This document shows, piece by piece, positions 1 through 8,261 of a DNA stretch of 64,000 bases. Below the pieces are notes generated by a model. That model ran no database searches and was not told where the DNA came from. It worked only from the letters and a program-made list of their open reading frames with translations. The position numbers and the translations under genes are program-made. The stretch is from Mycolicibacter sinensis (lineage in GTDB: Bacteria > Actinomycetota > Actinomycetes > Mycobacteriales > Mycobacteriaceae), in NCBI RefSeq assembly GCF_001667375.1, contig NZ_LZIN01000083.1, forward strand, positions 1-64,000, given 5' to 3'. How positions within the stretch are numbered: the first letter of the stretch is position 1; every line of letters starts with the position of its first letter.

Positions 1-2
1 AA

Positions 3-71
3 CGCACCCGCACCCAAGACCGCACCCACCGCATCAACACCGAACGCGCCCTCAACAAAGCCCCACCCTGA
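3..71 (+). CDS. C-terminal fragment, probable 13E12/DUF222 HNH-endonuclease family protein (5' end outside window)
   Basis: Frame 3 is open from the window edge to TGA at 69-71 and encodes about 22 residues, rich in Arg, Thr and His, ending in Lys-Ala-Pro-Pro. The pattern Arg-Thr-x-x-Gln-Asp-Arg followed by an Asn-x-Glu-Arg-Ala-Leu-Asn stretch resembles the basic tail of mycobacterial 13E12 repeat (DUF222/HNH) proteins. This is a resemblance only; too little is present for a firm call. It runs in the same direction as the TetR gene that follows. Confidence 0.35.
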   Translation, partial: RTRTQDRTHRINTERALNKAPP

Positions 72-106
72 CGTCGCTGAACGCTCTTTCGATTCGACGG
101 CGCTCT

Positions 107-712
107 ATGGTTGATGCCGTGAGTCAGAACCTCGACGTTGCCGGCACCTCAACCTGGTCGCCGCGTGAAGTCGAGCTGTTGGAAGTCACGCTGCAGCTGT
201 TGCAGGAGAACGGCTACGACCGGTTGACGGTGGATGCGGTCGCGGCGACCGCGCGGGCGAGTAAGGCCACGGTGTACCGGCGTTGGCCATCGAAGGCCGA
301 ACTGGTGCTGGCCGCGTTTACCGAGGGCATCCGCCAGGTCGCCGTCCCGCCCGACACCGGCACTCTGCGCGGCGATCTGGTGCGGCTGGGCGAGCTGGTC
401 TGCGAGCAGACCGCGCAGCATGCGAGCACCGTCCGCGCCGTGCTGGTGGAAGTGTCGCGAAACCCCTCGCTCAACGATGCGATGCAGCACCAGTTCATCG
501 ATCAGCGCAAGGCGCTGATGCTCCACATCCTGGGGCAGGCCGTCGACCGCGGGGAGATCGACGCCGCCGCCGTCAATGACGACCTGTGGGACGTGTTGCC
601 CGGATACCTCATTTTCCGGTCTCTGGTGTCGGGCCGGGCGACCACGGCGCGCACGGTGGCGAGTCTCGTCGACGAAGTGGTCATTCCGGGCCTGACCCGC
701 TGCGCACGCTGA
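107..712 (+). CDS. TetR/AcrR family transcriptional regulator, probable local regulator of mmpS-mmpL
   Basis: The protein has 201 residues. An N-terminal TetR helix-turn-helix (about residues 20-70) shows the typical run Leu-Thr-Val-Asp-Ala-Val-Ala, then ASKATVYRRWPSKAEL. The remaining helical part is the ligand-binding/dimerisation domain. ATG at 107 is taken as the start; an in-frame GTG at 119 is possible, and neither has a clear ribosome binding site. The gene ends 69 nt before mmpS, and the gap holds a 21-nt palindrome (753-773) overlapping a good promoter, so it most likely represses the mmpS-mmpL pair. Family known; target inferred. The ligand is unknown. Confidence 0.9.
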   Translation: MVDAVSQNLDVAGTSTWSPREVELLEVTLQLLQENGYDRLTVDAVAATARASKATVYRRWPSKAELVLAAFTEGIRQVAVPPDTGTLRGDLVRLGELVCEQTAQHASTVRAVLVEVSRNPSLNDAMQHQFIDQRKALMLHILGQAVDRGEIDAAAVNDDLWDVLPGYLIFRSLVSGRATTARTVASLVDEVVIPGLTRCAR

Positions 713-746
713 GGCCCGCCGTCACGAAATCACCGCCGCCGCACTA

Positions 747-784
747 TTGAGCCGTACGGTTCCGTACCGTACGCTTGGCCGGTG
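747..784 (+). promoter_or_regulatory. Predicted leaderless promoter of mmpS
   Basis: TTGAGC at 747-752, a 17-nt spacer, then TACGCT at 770-775 (TAnnnT). The expected transcription start, seven bases after the -10 box, falls on or next to the GTG start codon at 782. No ribosome binding site precedes this GTG, which fits leaderless translation, common in mycobacteria. Read directly from sequence; not experimentally mapped. Confidence 0.6.
753..773. promoter_or_regulatory. Palindromic operator candidate between tetR and mmpS
   Basis: Arms CGTACGGT (753-760) and ACCGTACG (766-773) are perfect inverted repeats around a 5-nt centre. The palindrome fills the spacer between the predicted -35 and -10 boxes, the classic place for a TetR-type repressor. 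The adjacent upstream TetR gene is the obvious candidate binder. Confidence 0.65.
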
Positions 785-1237
785 CGCAGACCGTCGCTTT
801 TTCCGCTGGTCCGGCGTGGGTGGATGGTCATAGTCGCCGTGGCGGTGGTCGCCGTCGCGGCGTTCTGCGTCTACCGGCTGCACGGCATCTTCGGCGCGGG
901 CGACACCACGTCGACCTCCAGCGACGCGGGCGAGGAGATCGTCCCGTTTAACCCCAAGGACGTCGTCTATGAGGTCTTCGGCGCGCCGGGCGCCCCGGGT
1001 GCCACAGCCACCATCAACTACCTCGATGTCGACGCCGCCCCACAGCAGGTCATCGACGCCCCGCTGCCGTGGAGGTATCAGGAGACCACGACCGAACCGG
1101 CCGTCATCGCCGACCTGCGGGCGCAGGGCAGCGGAAACATGTTGGGCTGCCGCATCTTCATCGACGGCGAGCTCAAAGACGAAAGGATCGTCGACACCGT
1201 GAGCGCCTACACCTTCTGCTTGGACAAGTCCGGATGA
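782..1237 (+). CDS. mmpS: MmpS family membrane protein
   Basis: The product has 151 residues and starts at GTG. One transmembrane helix (about residues 12-32, rich in Val/Ala) follows a short basic N terminus; the rest is the extracytoplasmic MmpS beta-sandwich, with the family Tyr-Glu-Val-Phe-Gly segment after the linker and a Cys pair near the C terminus. MmpS proteins are accessory partners of MmpL transporters. The stop overlaps the mmpL start by 4 nt (ATGA at 1234-1237), so the two are translationally coupled. Which paralogue this is (MmpS1-5 type) cannot be settled by eye. Confidence 0.9.
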   Translation: MRRPSLFPLVRRGWMVIVAVAVVAVAAFCVYRLHGIFGAGDTTSTSSDAGEEIVPFNPKDVVYEVFGAPGAPGATATINYLDVDAAPQQVIDAPLPWRYQETTTEPAVIADLRAQGSGNMLGCRIFIDGELKDERIVDTVSAYTFCLDKSG

Positions 1238-4080
1238 GCAAGGACGGCCGAAGACCCTTCTGGCCGCACACCATTCGCCGTCTGGCACTGCCGATCGTGC
1301 TGTTCTGGGTGGCACTGGCCGCGGTCACGAACAGTCTGGTGCCGCAGCTGGAAGTGGTCGCCGAAGCGCACAACGTGGGGATGAGTTCTCCGGACGCGCC
1401 GTCGTATCAAGCGGCGAAGCGCATCGGAAAAGTGTTCCAGCAGTACGATACCGACAGTGCGGCGATGATCGTCATCGAAGGCGAGCAGCCGCTCGGCGCC
1501 GACGCCCACCGCTTCTACGACACCCTGGTCGCCAAGCTGGAACGCGACACCGAGCACGTCCAGCACATCCAGAACTTCTGGGGCGATCCGCTGACCGCCG
1601 CCGGCTCGCAGAGCAACGACGGCAAAGCCGCTCTGGCGCAGGTGTTTCTGTCCGGAAGCCAAGGCGAGACGTTGGCCAACCAATCGGTTGCCGCCGTCCG
1701 CGAGACCGTCGAGAACACACCGGCACCGCCCGGCGTCCGGGCCTACGTGACGGGTGCGGCGCCGCTGGTCGCCGACCAGTTCTCGGTCGGCAGCGAGGGC
1801 ACCAACAAGGTCACCGCGATCACATTCCTGGTCATCGCGGTCATGCTGTTCGCCGTCTACCGCTCAGTGGCAACCACCCTGCTGGCGCTTCTCACCGTCG
1901 CCATCGAGATGGCCGCCGCTCGCGGATTCGTCGCATTTCTCGGTTACCACGAGGTCATCGGATTATCCACGTACTCAACGAATCTGCTGACCCTGCTGGC
2001 GATCGCCGCGGGAACAGACTACGCGATCTTCATCATCAGCCGCTACCAGGAGGCGCGTGCGGCCGGCGAAGACCCGGAAACCGCCTTCTACACCATGTAC
2101 CGCGGTACCGCACACGTCGTGATCGGCTCGGGCCTGACGATCTCCGGCGCGGTGTACTGCTTGAGCTTCACCCGGCTGCCCTACTTCCACACCCTGGGGC
2201 TGCCCGCGGCCATCGGCATCTTCGTGGCGCTGATCGCCGCGCTGACCCTCACGTCGGCCGTGCTCACGCTGGGCAGCCGATTCGGCCGTTTCGAACCCAC
2301 CCGGGCGATGCGTACCCGCGGCTGGCGCAGAATCGGCACCGCCATCGTCCGCTGGCCCGGGCCCATCCTGGTGGTGGCGTGCGCGGTCGCCCTGATCGGT
2401 CTGCTCGCCCTGCCGGGCTACAAGACCAGTTACGACGCCCGCGAATACATGCCCGACCGCGCGCCGGCCAATATCGGCTACGCGGCCGCCGAACGCCACT
2501 TCTCCCAAGCCCGGCTGAACCCGGAACTGCTGATGATCGAGTCGGACCACGACCTGCGCAACCCGGCGTCCTTCCTGGTCTTGGAGCGGGTCGCCCATGC
2601 GGTGTTCCACACCCCGGGCATCGCCAAGGTGCAATCGATAACCAGGCCGTTGGGCACCCCGCTGAAGCACACCTCGATACCGTTCGCGGTCGGCCAGGGC
2701 AGCGTCGCGCAGACCCAGAACCTGAAGTACCAGATGGACCGGGCGGCTGATCTGCTCAAGCAGGCCGCTGAAGCGGAGAAGTCGGTCCACACACTGGAAC
2801 AGCAGTACGCGCTGCAGCAGCAACTCGCCGATGCCACCCACACTCAAACCCAGAGTTTTCACGACACCGTCGCCCTCACCAACGACCTGCGTGACCAGAT
2901 CGCGAACTTCGACGACTTCTTCCGGCCGATTCGCAGCTACTTCTACTGGGAACCGCACTGCTTCGACATCCCCGTGTGCGCGGCGCTGCGCAACGTCTTC
3001 GACCTGCAGGACGGCATCGACAAGCTCAGCGAAAAGCTCGAACAGCTCACTACGGCCTTCGACCAACTGGACGCCTTGCAACCGCAGCTGGTGGAGTTGA
3101 TCCCGTCGCAGATCGAAAGCCAGCGGGTCAACCGTGACCTGGCGTTGAACAACTACGCCACCAACTCCGGCATCAGCGACCAGTCCGCGGCCGCCAACGA
3201 CGACCCGGCCGCCATGGGACAGGCCTTCGACGAAGCCAAGAACGACGACTCCTTCTATCTGCCGCCCGAGGCGTTCAACAATCCGGAGTTCAAACGCGGG
3301 ATGAAGCTGTTCCTGTCGCCGGACGGCAAAGCCGCGCAGATGATCATCACCCACGAGGGCGACCCGGCCACCCCGGAAGGCATCTCGCACATCGACAAGA
3401 TCCGCGACGCCGCGAAGGAGGCCGTCAAGGGCACCCCGCTGCAGGGCTCGCATATTTATCTGGCCGGCACCGCCTCGACCTACAAGGACATCGCCGACGC
3501 AGCGAAGTACGACCTGCTGATCGCCGGGATCGCCGCGTTGAGCCTGATTTTGCTGATCATGATGATCATCACCCGAAGCCTGGTCGCGGCGATCGTCATC
3601 GTGGGCACCGTCGCTTTGTCGCTGGGCGCCTCATTCGGGCTCTCGGTGCTGGTGTGGCAGTACCTGTTCGGCATTCACCTGTACTGGATCGTGCTGGCCC
3701 TGGCTGTCATCCTGCTGTTGGCGGTGGGCTCGGACTACAACCTGCTGCTGATCTCACGGTTCAAAGAGGAGATCGGTGCCGGCTTGAACACCGGCATCAT
3801 CCGGGCGATGGGCGGAACCGGGTCGGTGGTGACCGCGGCCGGTTTGGTGTTCGCCGCCACCATGGCGTCGTTCATCTTCAGTGACCTGCGGATCCTCGGC
3901 CAAATCGGGACCACCATCGCGTTGGGCCTGCTGTTCGACACGTTGATCGTGCGCTCGTTCATGACACCGACCATCGCCACGCTGCTCGGACGCTGGTTCT
4001 GGTGGCCGCAGCGGGTGCGCCAGCGGCCCGCGCTGGTCGGCGCTACTTCGCGGCGGCCTTCTTCGCCGGAGCTTTCTTAG
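1234..4080 (+). CDS. mmpL: MmpL family RND transporter
   Basis: The protein has 948 residues, with the usual MmpL plan: a first transmembrane helix near residues 15-35, a periplasmic domain, helices 2-6, a large second periplasmic domain with coiled-coil-like Gln/Leu stretches (about residues 500-640), then the second helix bundle. The paired MmpL signatures with membrane Asp-Tyr are visible: [14 protein letters not shown] and [14 protein letters not shown]. It exports lipids or small molecules using the proton gradient, with MmpS as partner. The ATG at 1234 is chosen because it overlaps the mmpS stop and gives the normal MmpL N terminus. The 3' end overlaps convergent ku by 38 nt. The substrate cannot be inferred. 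Confidence 0.93.
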   Translation: MSKDGRRPFWPHTIRRLALPIVLFWVALAAVTNSLVPQLEVVAEAHNVGMSSPDAPSYQAAKRIGKVFQQYDTDSAAMIVIEGEQPLGADAHRFYDTLVAKLERDTEHVQHIQNFWGDPLTAAGSQSNDGKAALAQVFLSGSQGETLANQSVAAVRETVENTPAPPGVRAYVTGAAPLVADQFSVGSEGTNKVTAITFLVIAVMLFAVYRSVATTLLALLTVAIEMAAARGFVAFLGYHEVIGLSTYSTNLLTLLAIAAGTDYAIFIISRYQEARAAGEDPETAFYTMYRGTAHVVIGSGLTISGAVYCLSFTRLPYFHTLGLPAAIGIFVALIAALTLTSAVLTLGSRFGRFEPTRAMRTRGWRRIGTAIVRWPGPILVVACAVALIGLLALPGYKTSYDAREYMPDRAPANIGYAAAERHFSQARLNPELLMIESDHDLRNPASFLVLERVAHAVFHTPGIAKVQSITRPLGTPLKHTSIPFAVGQGSVAQTQNLKYQMDRAADLLKQAAEAEKSVHTLEQQYALQQQLADATHTQTQSFHDTVALTNDLRDQIANFDDFFRPIRSYFYWEPHCFDIPVCAALRNVFDLQDGIDKLSEKLEQLTTAFDQLDALQPQLVELIPSQIESQRVNRDLALNNYATNSGISDQSAAANDDPAAMGQAFDEAKNDDSFYLPPEAFNNPEFKRGMKLFLSPDGKAAQMIITHEGDPATPEGISHIDKIRDAAKEAVKGTPLQGSHIYLAGTASTYKDIADAAKYDLLIAGIAALSLILLIMMIITRSLVAAIVIVGTVALSLGASFGLSVLVWQYLFGIHLYWIVLALAVILLLAVGSDYNLLLISRFKEEIGAGLNTGIIRAMGGTGSVVTAAGLVFAATMASFIFSDLRILGQIGTTIALGLLFDTLIVRSFMTPTIATLLGRWFWWPQRVRQRPALVGATSRRPSSPELS

Positions 4081-4948
4081 CGGACGCCTTCTTGGCCGGT
4101 GCCTTTTTCGCCGGAGCCTTCTTGGCCGGGGCTTCTTTGGCGGGGGCTTCTTTGGCGGCTGAGCGTTTCTTCACGCTGGCCTCCAGCTTGGCCAACAGGT
4201 CGGAGACGTCCTCGGTGGCATCCAGTTCGGCGGGCCGCTCCTCGGGGGTGAACGCCTCGTCGCCTTCTAGTTTGGCCTCGATCAACTCGTGCAGCTGTTC
4301 CTGGTAGGTGTCGTGGTAGCGGTCGGGGTCGAAGTCGTCGGCCATCGATTCGACTACCTGCCCGGCCATTTTCAGCTCGGCCGGCTTGATATCGACCTTG
4401 ACGTCCAGGGCGGGGAAGTCGGGATCGCGGATCTCGTCCGGCCACAATAGGGTGTGCACCATCATCACGTCGCGCTTGGAGAAGTCCTTGACCCGCAGCG
4501 CCGCCAGCCGGGTCTTGTTGCGCAGGGTGAAATGGACGATCGCCACCCGGTCGGTTTCGGCCAGCGTCTTCGCCAGCAGCACATAGGATTTGATCGATTT
4601 CGTCGCCGGCTCCAGAAAGTAGGAGCGGTCGAAGAGCATTGGGTCCAGATCAGCGGCCGGGACGAACTCGAGCACCGCGATCTCATGGTCGCGCTCTTCG
4701 GGAAGATTCGCGAGGTCGTCGTCGGTGATCACCACCATCCGGCCGTCGTCGGCCTCATACGCCCGCGCGATGTCGCCGTAGTCGACGACTTCACCGCACT
4801 CCTCGCACACCCGCCGGTAGCGGATCCGCCCGTTGTCCTTGGCGTGCACCTGACGGAACTTGATGTCGTGGTCCTCGGTGGCGGTGTAGACCTTCACCGG
4901 GACGTTGACCAGACCGAATGCGATCGAACCCTTCCAGATGGAACGCAT
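4043..4948 (-). CDS. ku: Non-homologous end joining protein Ku
   Basis: The protein has 301 residues and starts [20 protein letters not shown], the canonical bacterial Ku N terminus. An open frame extends upstream to 5071, but that extension is unlike Ku and is rejected. The core Ku ring domain (about residues 1-255) binds DNA ends and recruits LigD. The C terminus (about residues 262-301) is a Lys/Ala/Pro tail made of five-residue repeats; such tails occur in some non-tuberculous mycobacteria and are thought to add non-specific DNA binding. The gene is divergent from ligD across a 73-nt gap. The start is the ATG complementary to 4946-4948. Confidence 0.97.
   Translation of the reverse strand: MRSIWKGSIAFGLVNVPVKVYTATEDHDIKFRQVHAKDNGRIRYRRVCEECGEVVDYGDIARAYEADDGRMVVITDDDLANLPEERDHEIAVLEFVPAADLDPMLFDRSYFLEPATKSIKSYVLLAKTLAETDRVAIVHFTLRNKTRLAALRVKDFSKRDVMMVHTLLWPDEIRDPDFPALDVKVDIKPAELKMAGQVVESMADDFDPDRYHDTYQEQLHELIEAKLEGDEAFTPEERPAELDATEDVSDLLAKLEASVKKRSAAKEAPAKEAPAKKAPAKKAPAKKASAKKAPAKKAAAK
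4050..4154. repeat. 15-nt tandem repeat coding the Ku lysine-rich tail
   Basis: Seven imperfect 15-nt units run from 4050 to 4154, with cores such as GCCTTCTTGGCCGG. On the minus strand they encode the Ala-Lys-Lys-Ala-Pro-like pentapeptides of the Ku tail. Such a repeat can slip in register, so copy number may vary between strains. Confidence 0.8.
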
Positions 4949-5021
4949 GAGGCCAGTATGCCCACCCCAACACGCGAGTAACCGGTATTGAGACGACGTG
5001 GCCGCGACGTAGGTTGACAGC

Positions 5022-7298
5022 ATGGGCGCTGAGTCCTCCAAGACCCGGGTGAAGCTGACCAACGCCGACAAGGTGCTCTACCCCGCGACGGGCACCACCA
5101 AGGCCGACGTCTTCGACTACTACACGCGCATCGCGGAGGTGATGCTGCCGCACATCGCCGGACGCGCGGCCACCCGCAAACGCTGGCCCAACGGTGTCGA
5201 ACAGGACTCTTTCTTCGAAAAGCAGCTGGCCAGCTCGGCGCCGGCCTGGCTACGCCGCGGCGCGGTGCAGCATCGCTCCGGCACCACCGCCTATCCGATC
5301 ATCGACGACCTCGACGGCCTGGCCTGGATCGCCCAGCAGGCCGCACTGGAAGTGCACGTACCGCAGTGGCGTTTCGAAGCCGAATGGACGCGCGGCGGCG
5401 AGGTGCTCAAACCCGGCCCCGCGACTCGCCTGGTGTTCGACCTGGACCCCGGCGAGGGCGTGACGATGAGCCAACTGGCCGAGGTCGCGCGGGCCATCCG
5501 GGAACTGATGACCGAATTGGGCTTGGACATCTTCCCGCTGACCAGCGGCAGCAAGGGACTGCACCTGTACACCACGCTGGAGCGTCCGGTGACCAGCGCC
5601 GGTGCGGCCGCGGTGGCCAAACGCGTTGCGCAACAACTTGAAAGCGCCATGCCGAAGCTGGTCACCGCGACCATGACCAAGAAACTGCGGGCCGGCAAGA
5701 TCTTCCTCGACTGGAGCCAGAACAGCGCGGCGAAGACCACCATCGCGCCGTACTCGCTGCGCGGGCGCGAGCACCCGACGGTGGCCGCGCCGCGCACCTG
5801 GGCTGAGCTGGACGACCCGAAGCTGCGGCAGCTGCGCTACGACGAGGTACTGGCCCGCGTCGAGCGCGACGGCGACCTGCTGGCCGGGCTGGACCCGCCG
5901 CTGCCCAAACACGACCGGCTCACCGAATACCGGGCCAAACGCGACGCGGCCAAAACCCCCGAACCGGTGCCTGCCACGGCCCCGGCGCCGGGCGGCGGCG
6001 ACAGTTTCGTCATCCAGGAGCACCACGCCCGCCGGCTGCACTACGACTTCCGGCTGGAGCGCGACGGCGTGCTGGTCAGCTGGGCGGTGCCCAAGAATCT
6101 GCCGGACACCCCGGCGGTCAACCATCTCGCGGTGCGCACCGAGGACCATCCGCTCGAATACGGCGGCTTCGAGGGCACCATCCCCAAGGGCGAGTACGGC
6201 GCCGGCACGGTGCACATCTGGGATTCCGGCAGCTACGTGACCGAGAAATTCGAGGACACGCCCGAGAAGGGCGAGGTGATCGTGGTGCTGCAGGGCAACC
6301 GGATCACCGGCCGATACGCGCTGATCCGCACCGGCGGCGATCAGTGGCTGGCGCACCGGATGAGAGACCAGCAGGCATTCACCGTCAATGACCTGGCCCC
6401 GATGCTGGCCACCCACGGCGCGGTGACCCACCTGGACCCGAACGACTGGGCCTTCGAAGGTAAGTGGGACGGCTACCGGCTGCTGGTTGAGGCCGACCGG
6501 GGCCGGGTTCGGCTGCGTGCCCGCAGTGGGCGTGACGTCACCGGCCAATACCCCCAACTGCGGTCGCTGGCCGCCGACCTCACCGAACACAACCTGGTGC
6601 TGGACGGCGAAATCGTCGCACTCGACGACAACGGTGTTCCCAGCTTCGCCGCCATGCAGAACAGCGCCCGCTCGGCCCGGGTGGAGTTCTGGGCCTTCGA
6701 CCTGCTCTACCTCGACGGCCGTCCGCTGCTGCGGGTGGCCTACCGGGACCGTCGCCGCCTGCTGGAAACGCTTGCGCAGGGAACCGGTGTGGTGGTCAAA
6801 GACCTGTTGGCCCCCGACGGCGCCGAGGCGCTCGAACAGTCCCGCGCCCTGGGCTGGGAGGGTGTGGTGGCCAAGAAGTGGGACTCGGCCTACCAGCCCG
6901 GCCGCCGGTCACCGGCGTGGGTCAAGGCCAAGCACTGGCGAACCCAGGAGGTCGTGATCGGCGGCTGGCGAGCCGGCGAGGGCGCCCGGGGCGGGGGGAT
7001 CGGCTCGCTGCTGATGGGCATTCCCGATGCCGACGGCCTGCGGTTTGTGGGGCGGGTCGGCACCGGGTTCACCGACCGCGCGCTCGCCGCTCTGAAGAAG
7101 AAACTGACGCCCATCGAGGAATCGCCCTTCGACGCGCCGCTGCCTCGCGCCGATGCCAAGGGCGTCACCTTCGTGCGGCCGACGCTGGTGGGGGAGGTGC
7201 GCTACAGCGAGCGGACCGGCGACGGCCGGCTGCGGCAACCGAGCTGGCGCGGCTTGCGGCCCGACAAGACACCTGACGAGGTGGTACGTGAAGATTGA
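5022..7298 (+). CDS. ligD: Multifunctional NHEJ ATP-dependent DNA ligase LigD (polymerase-phosphoesterase-ligase)
   Basis: The protein has 758 residues with the mycobacterial domain order. The polymerase/primase domain (about 1-290) has metal-binding Asp140 and Asp142 in LVFDLDPGEGV. The 3'-phosphoesterase domain (about 310-450) has the His-rich EHHARRLHYDFRLERDG and the EYGGFEGTIPKGEYG segment. The ligase domain (about 460-758) has the nucleotidyl-accepting Lys481 in EGKWDG, followed by LDGEIVALD and the OB fold. It fills, trims and seals double-strand breaks with Ku. It sits divergently beside ku and 3 nt before the FAH-family gene. Length and domain order match the M. tuberculosis enzyme. 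Confidence 0.97.
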   Translation: MGAESSKTRVKLTNADKVLYPATGTTKADVFDYYTRIAEVMLPHIAGRAATRKRWPNGVEQDSFFEKQLASSAPAWLRRGAVQHRSGTTAYPIIDDLDGLAWIAQQAALEVHVPQWRFEAEWTRGGEVLKPGPATRLVFDLDPGEGVTMSQLAEVARAIRELMTELGLDIFPLTSGSKGLHLYTTLERPVTSAGAAAVAKRVAQQLESAMPKLVTATMTKKLRAGKIFLDWSQNSAAKTTIAPYSLRGREHPTVAAPRTWAELDDPKLRQLRYDEVLARVERDGDLLAGLDPPLPKHDRLTEYRAKRDAAKTPEPVPATAPAPGGGDSFVIQEHHARRLHYDFRLERDGVLVSWAVPKNLPDTPAVNHLAVRTEDHPLEYGGFEGTIPKGEYGAGTVHIWDSGSYVTEKFEDTPEKGEVIVVLQGNRITGRYALIRTGGDQWLAHRMRDQQAFTVNDLAPMLATHGAVTHLDPNDWAFEGKWDGYRLLVEADRGRVRLRARSGRDVTGQYPQLRSLAADLTEHNLVLDGEIVALDDNGVPSFAAMQNSARSARVEFWAFDLLYLDGRPLLRVAYRDRRRLLETLAQGTGVVVKDLLAPDGAEALEQSRALGWEGVVAKKWDSAYQPGRRSPAWVKAKHWRTQEVVIGGWRAGEGARGGGIGSLLMGIPDADGLRFVGRVGTGFTDRALAALKKKLTPIEESPFDAPLPRADAKGVTFVRPTLVGEVRYSERTGDGRLRQPSWRGLRPDKTPDEVVRED

Positions 7299-7301
7299 CC
7301 A

Positions 7302-8261
7302 GTGCGGTGGGTGACCTATCGAAGCGAGGACGGCGAACGTACCGGGGTGCTGCACGGCGAGGTGATCCACGCCGCGGCGCCGGGAACGACGCTGCTGGAT
7401 CTGATCGGGCTGGGCGCGGACGGGCTGCGCGAAGCCGGCGAGCGGGCGCTGACCGCGCCGTCGGCCACGGTGCGGCTCGACCAGGTGGCGCTGATGGCGC
7501 CGATCCCACGGCCGCCGTCGATCCGCGACAGCCTGTGCTTCTTGGACCACATGCGCAACTGCCTGGCCGCGACTGGTCGCAGCCGCGAGCTCGACGACGT
7601 GTGGTATCAGATCCCGGCCTTTTATTTCGCCTGCCCGACAACCGTTCTGGGACCCTACGACGATGTGCCGGCAGCGCCGGGGAGTGCCTGTCAGGACTTC
7701 GAACTGGAGGTCGCCGCCGTCATCGGAACGCCGGGGGCGAACCTGTCGGTGGCCGAAGCCGAGCGGGCCATCATCGGCTACACCATCTTCAACGACTGGT
7801 CCGCGCGCGACCTGCAAGCCCAGGAGGGGGTGCTGGCGATCGGGCAAGGCAAGGGCAAGGACAGCGGCGTCACCCTCGGGCCGTATCTGGTCACCCCCGA
7901 TGAGCTCGAACCCTACCGCCGCGACGGCAAACTAAGCCTGCATGCCACCGCGATCGTCAATGACGTGATCGTCGGGCTCGGCTCGACCGGGGCCATGGAC
8001 TGGAGTTTCGGCGAGATCATCAGCTACGCATCCCGCGGGGTGCCGCTTGCCCCCGGCGACGTCTTCGGCTCCGGCACCGTGCCCACCTGCACGCTGGTCG
8101 AGCATCTTGATCCCGCTGCGCCACAATCATTTCCGGGCTGGCTGCGCGACGGTGACGTGGTGACGCTGCAGGTCCAGGGCCTCGGTGAGGTACGCCAGAC
8201 CGTGCGCGCCAGCGTCCCGCCGATACCGCTGGCGCAGCGCCCGCGGCCTACTTCGGGGTGA
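7302..8261 (+). CDS. Fumarylacetoacetate hydrolase (FAH) family protein
   Basis: The protein has 319 residues and starts at GTG three nt after the ligD stop. The FAH catalytic domain (about residues 90-300) carries the metal-binding DFELEVAAVIG (two Glu), the FNDWSARDLQ segment and the GYTIFNDWS motif typical of fumarylpyruvate/2-oxo-acid hydrolases and isomerases. These enzymes cleave or isomerise 1,3-dioxo acids in catabolism of aromatic or other ring compounds. Substrate unknown. Tight spacing suggests read-through from ligD. The 3' end overlaps the convergent GH5 copy by 14 nt. Confidence 0.85.
   Translation: MRWVTYRSEDGERTGVLHGEVIHAAAPGTTLLDLIGLGADGLREAGERALTAPSATVRLDQVALMAPIPRPPSIRDSLCFLDHMRNCLAATGRSRELDDVWYQIPAFYFACPTTVLGPYDDVPAAPGSACQDFELEVAAVIGTPGANLSVAEAERAIIGYTIFNDWSARDLQAQEGVLAIGQGKGKDSGVTLGPYLVTPDELEPYRRDGKLSLHATAIVNDVIVGLGSTGAMDWSFGEIISYASRGVPLAPGDVFGSGTVPTCTLVEHLDPAAPQSFPGWLRDGDVVTLQVQGLGEVRQTVRASVPPIPLAQRPRPTSG

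Noticed and set aside
4949..5071. N-terminal extension of Ku
   Set aside because: The frame is open, but residues are unlike any Ku, it would overlap the ligD start, and the canonical Ku N terminus begins at 4948.
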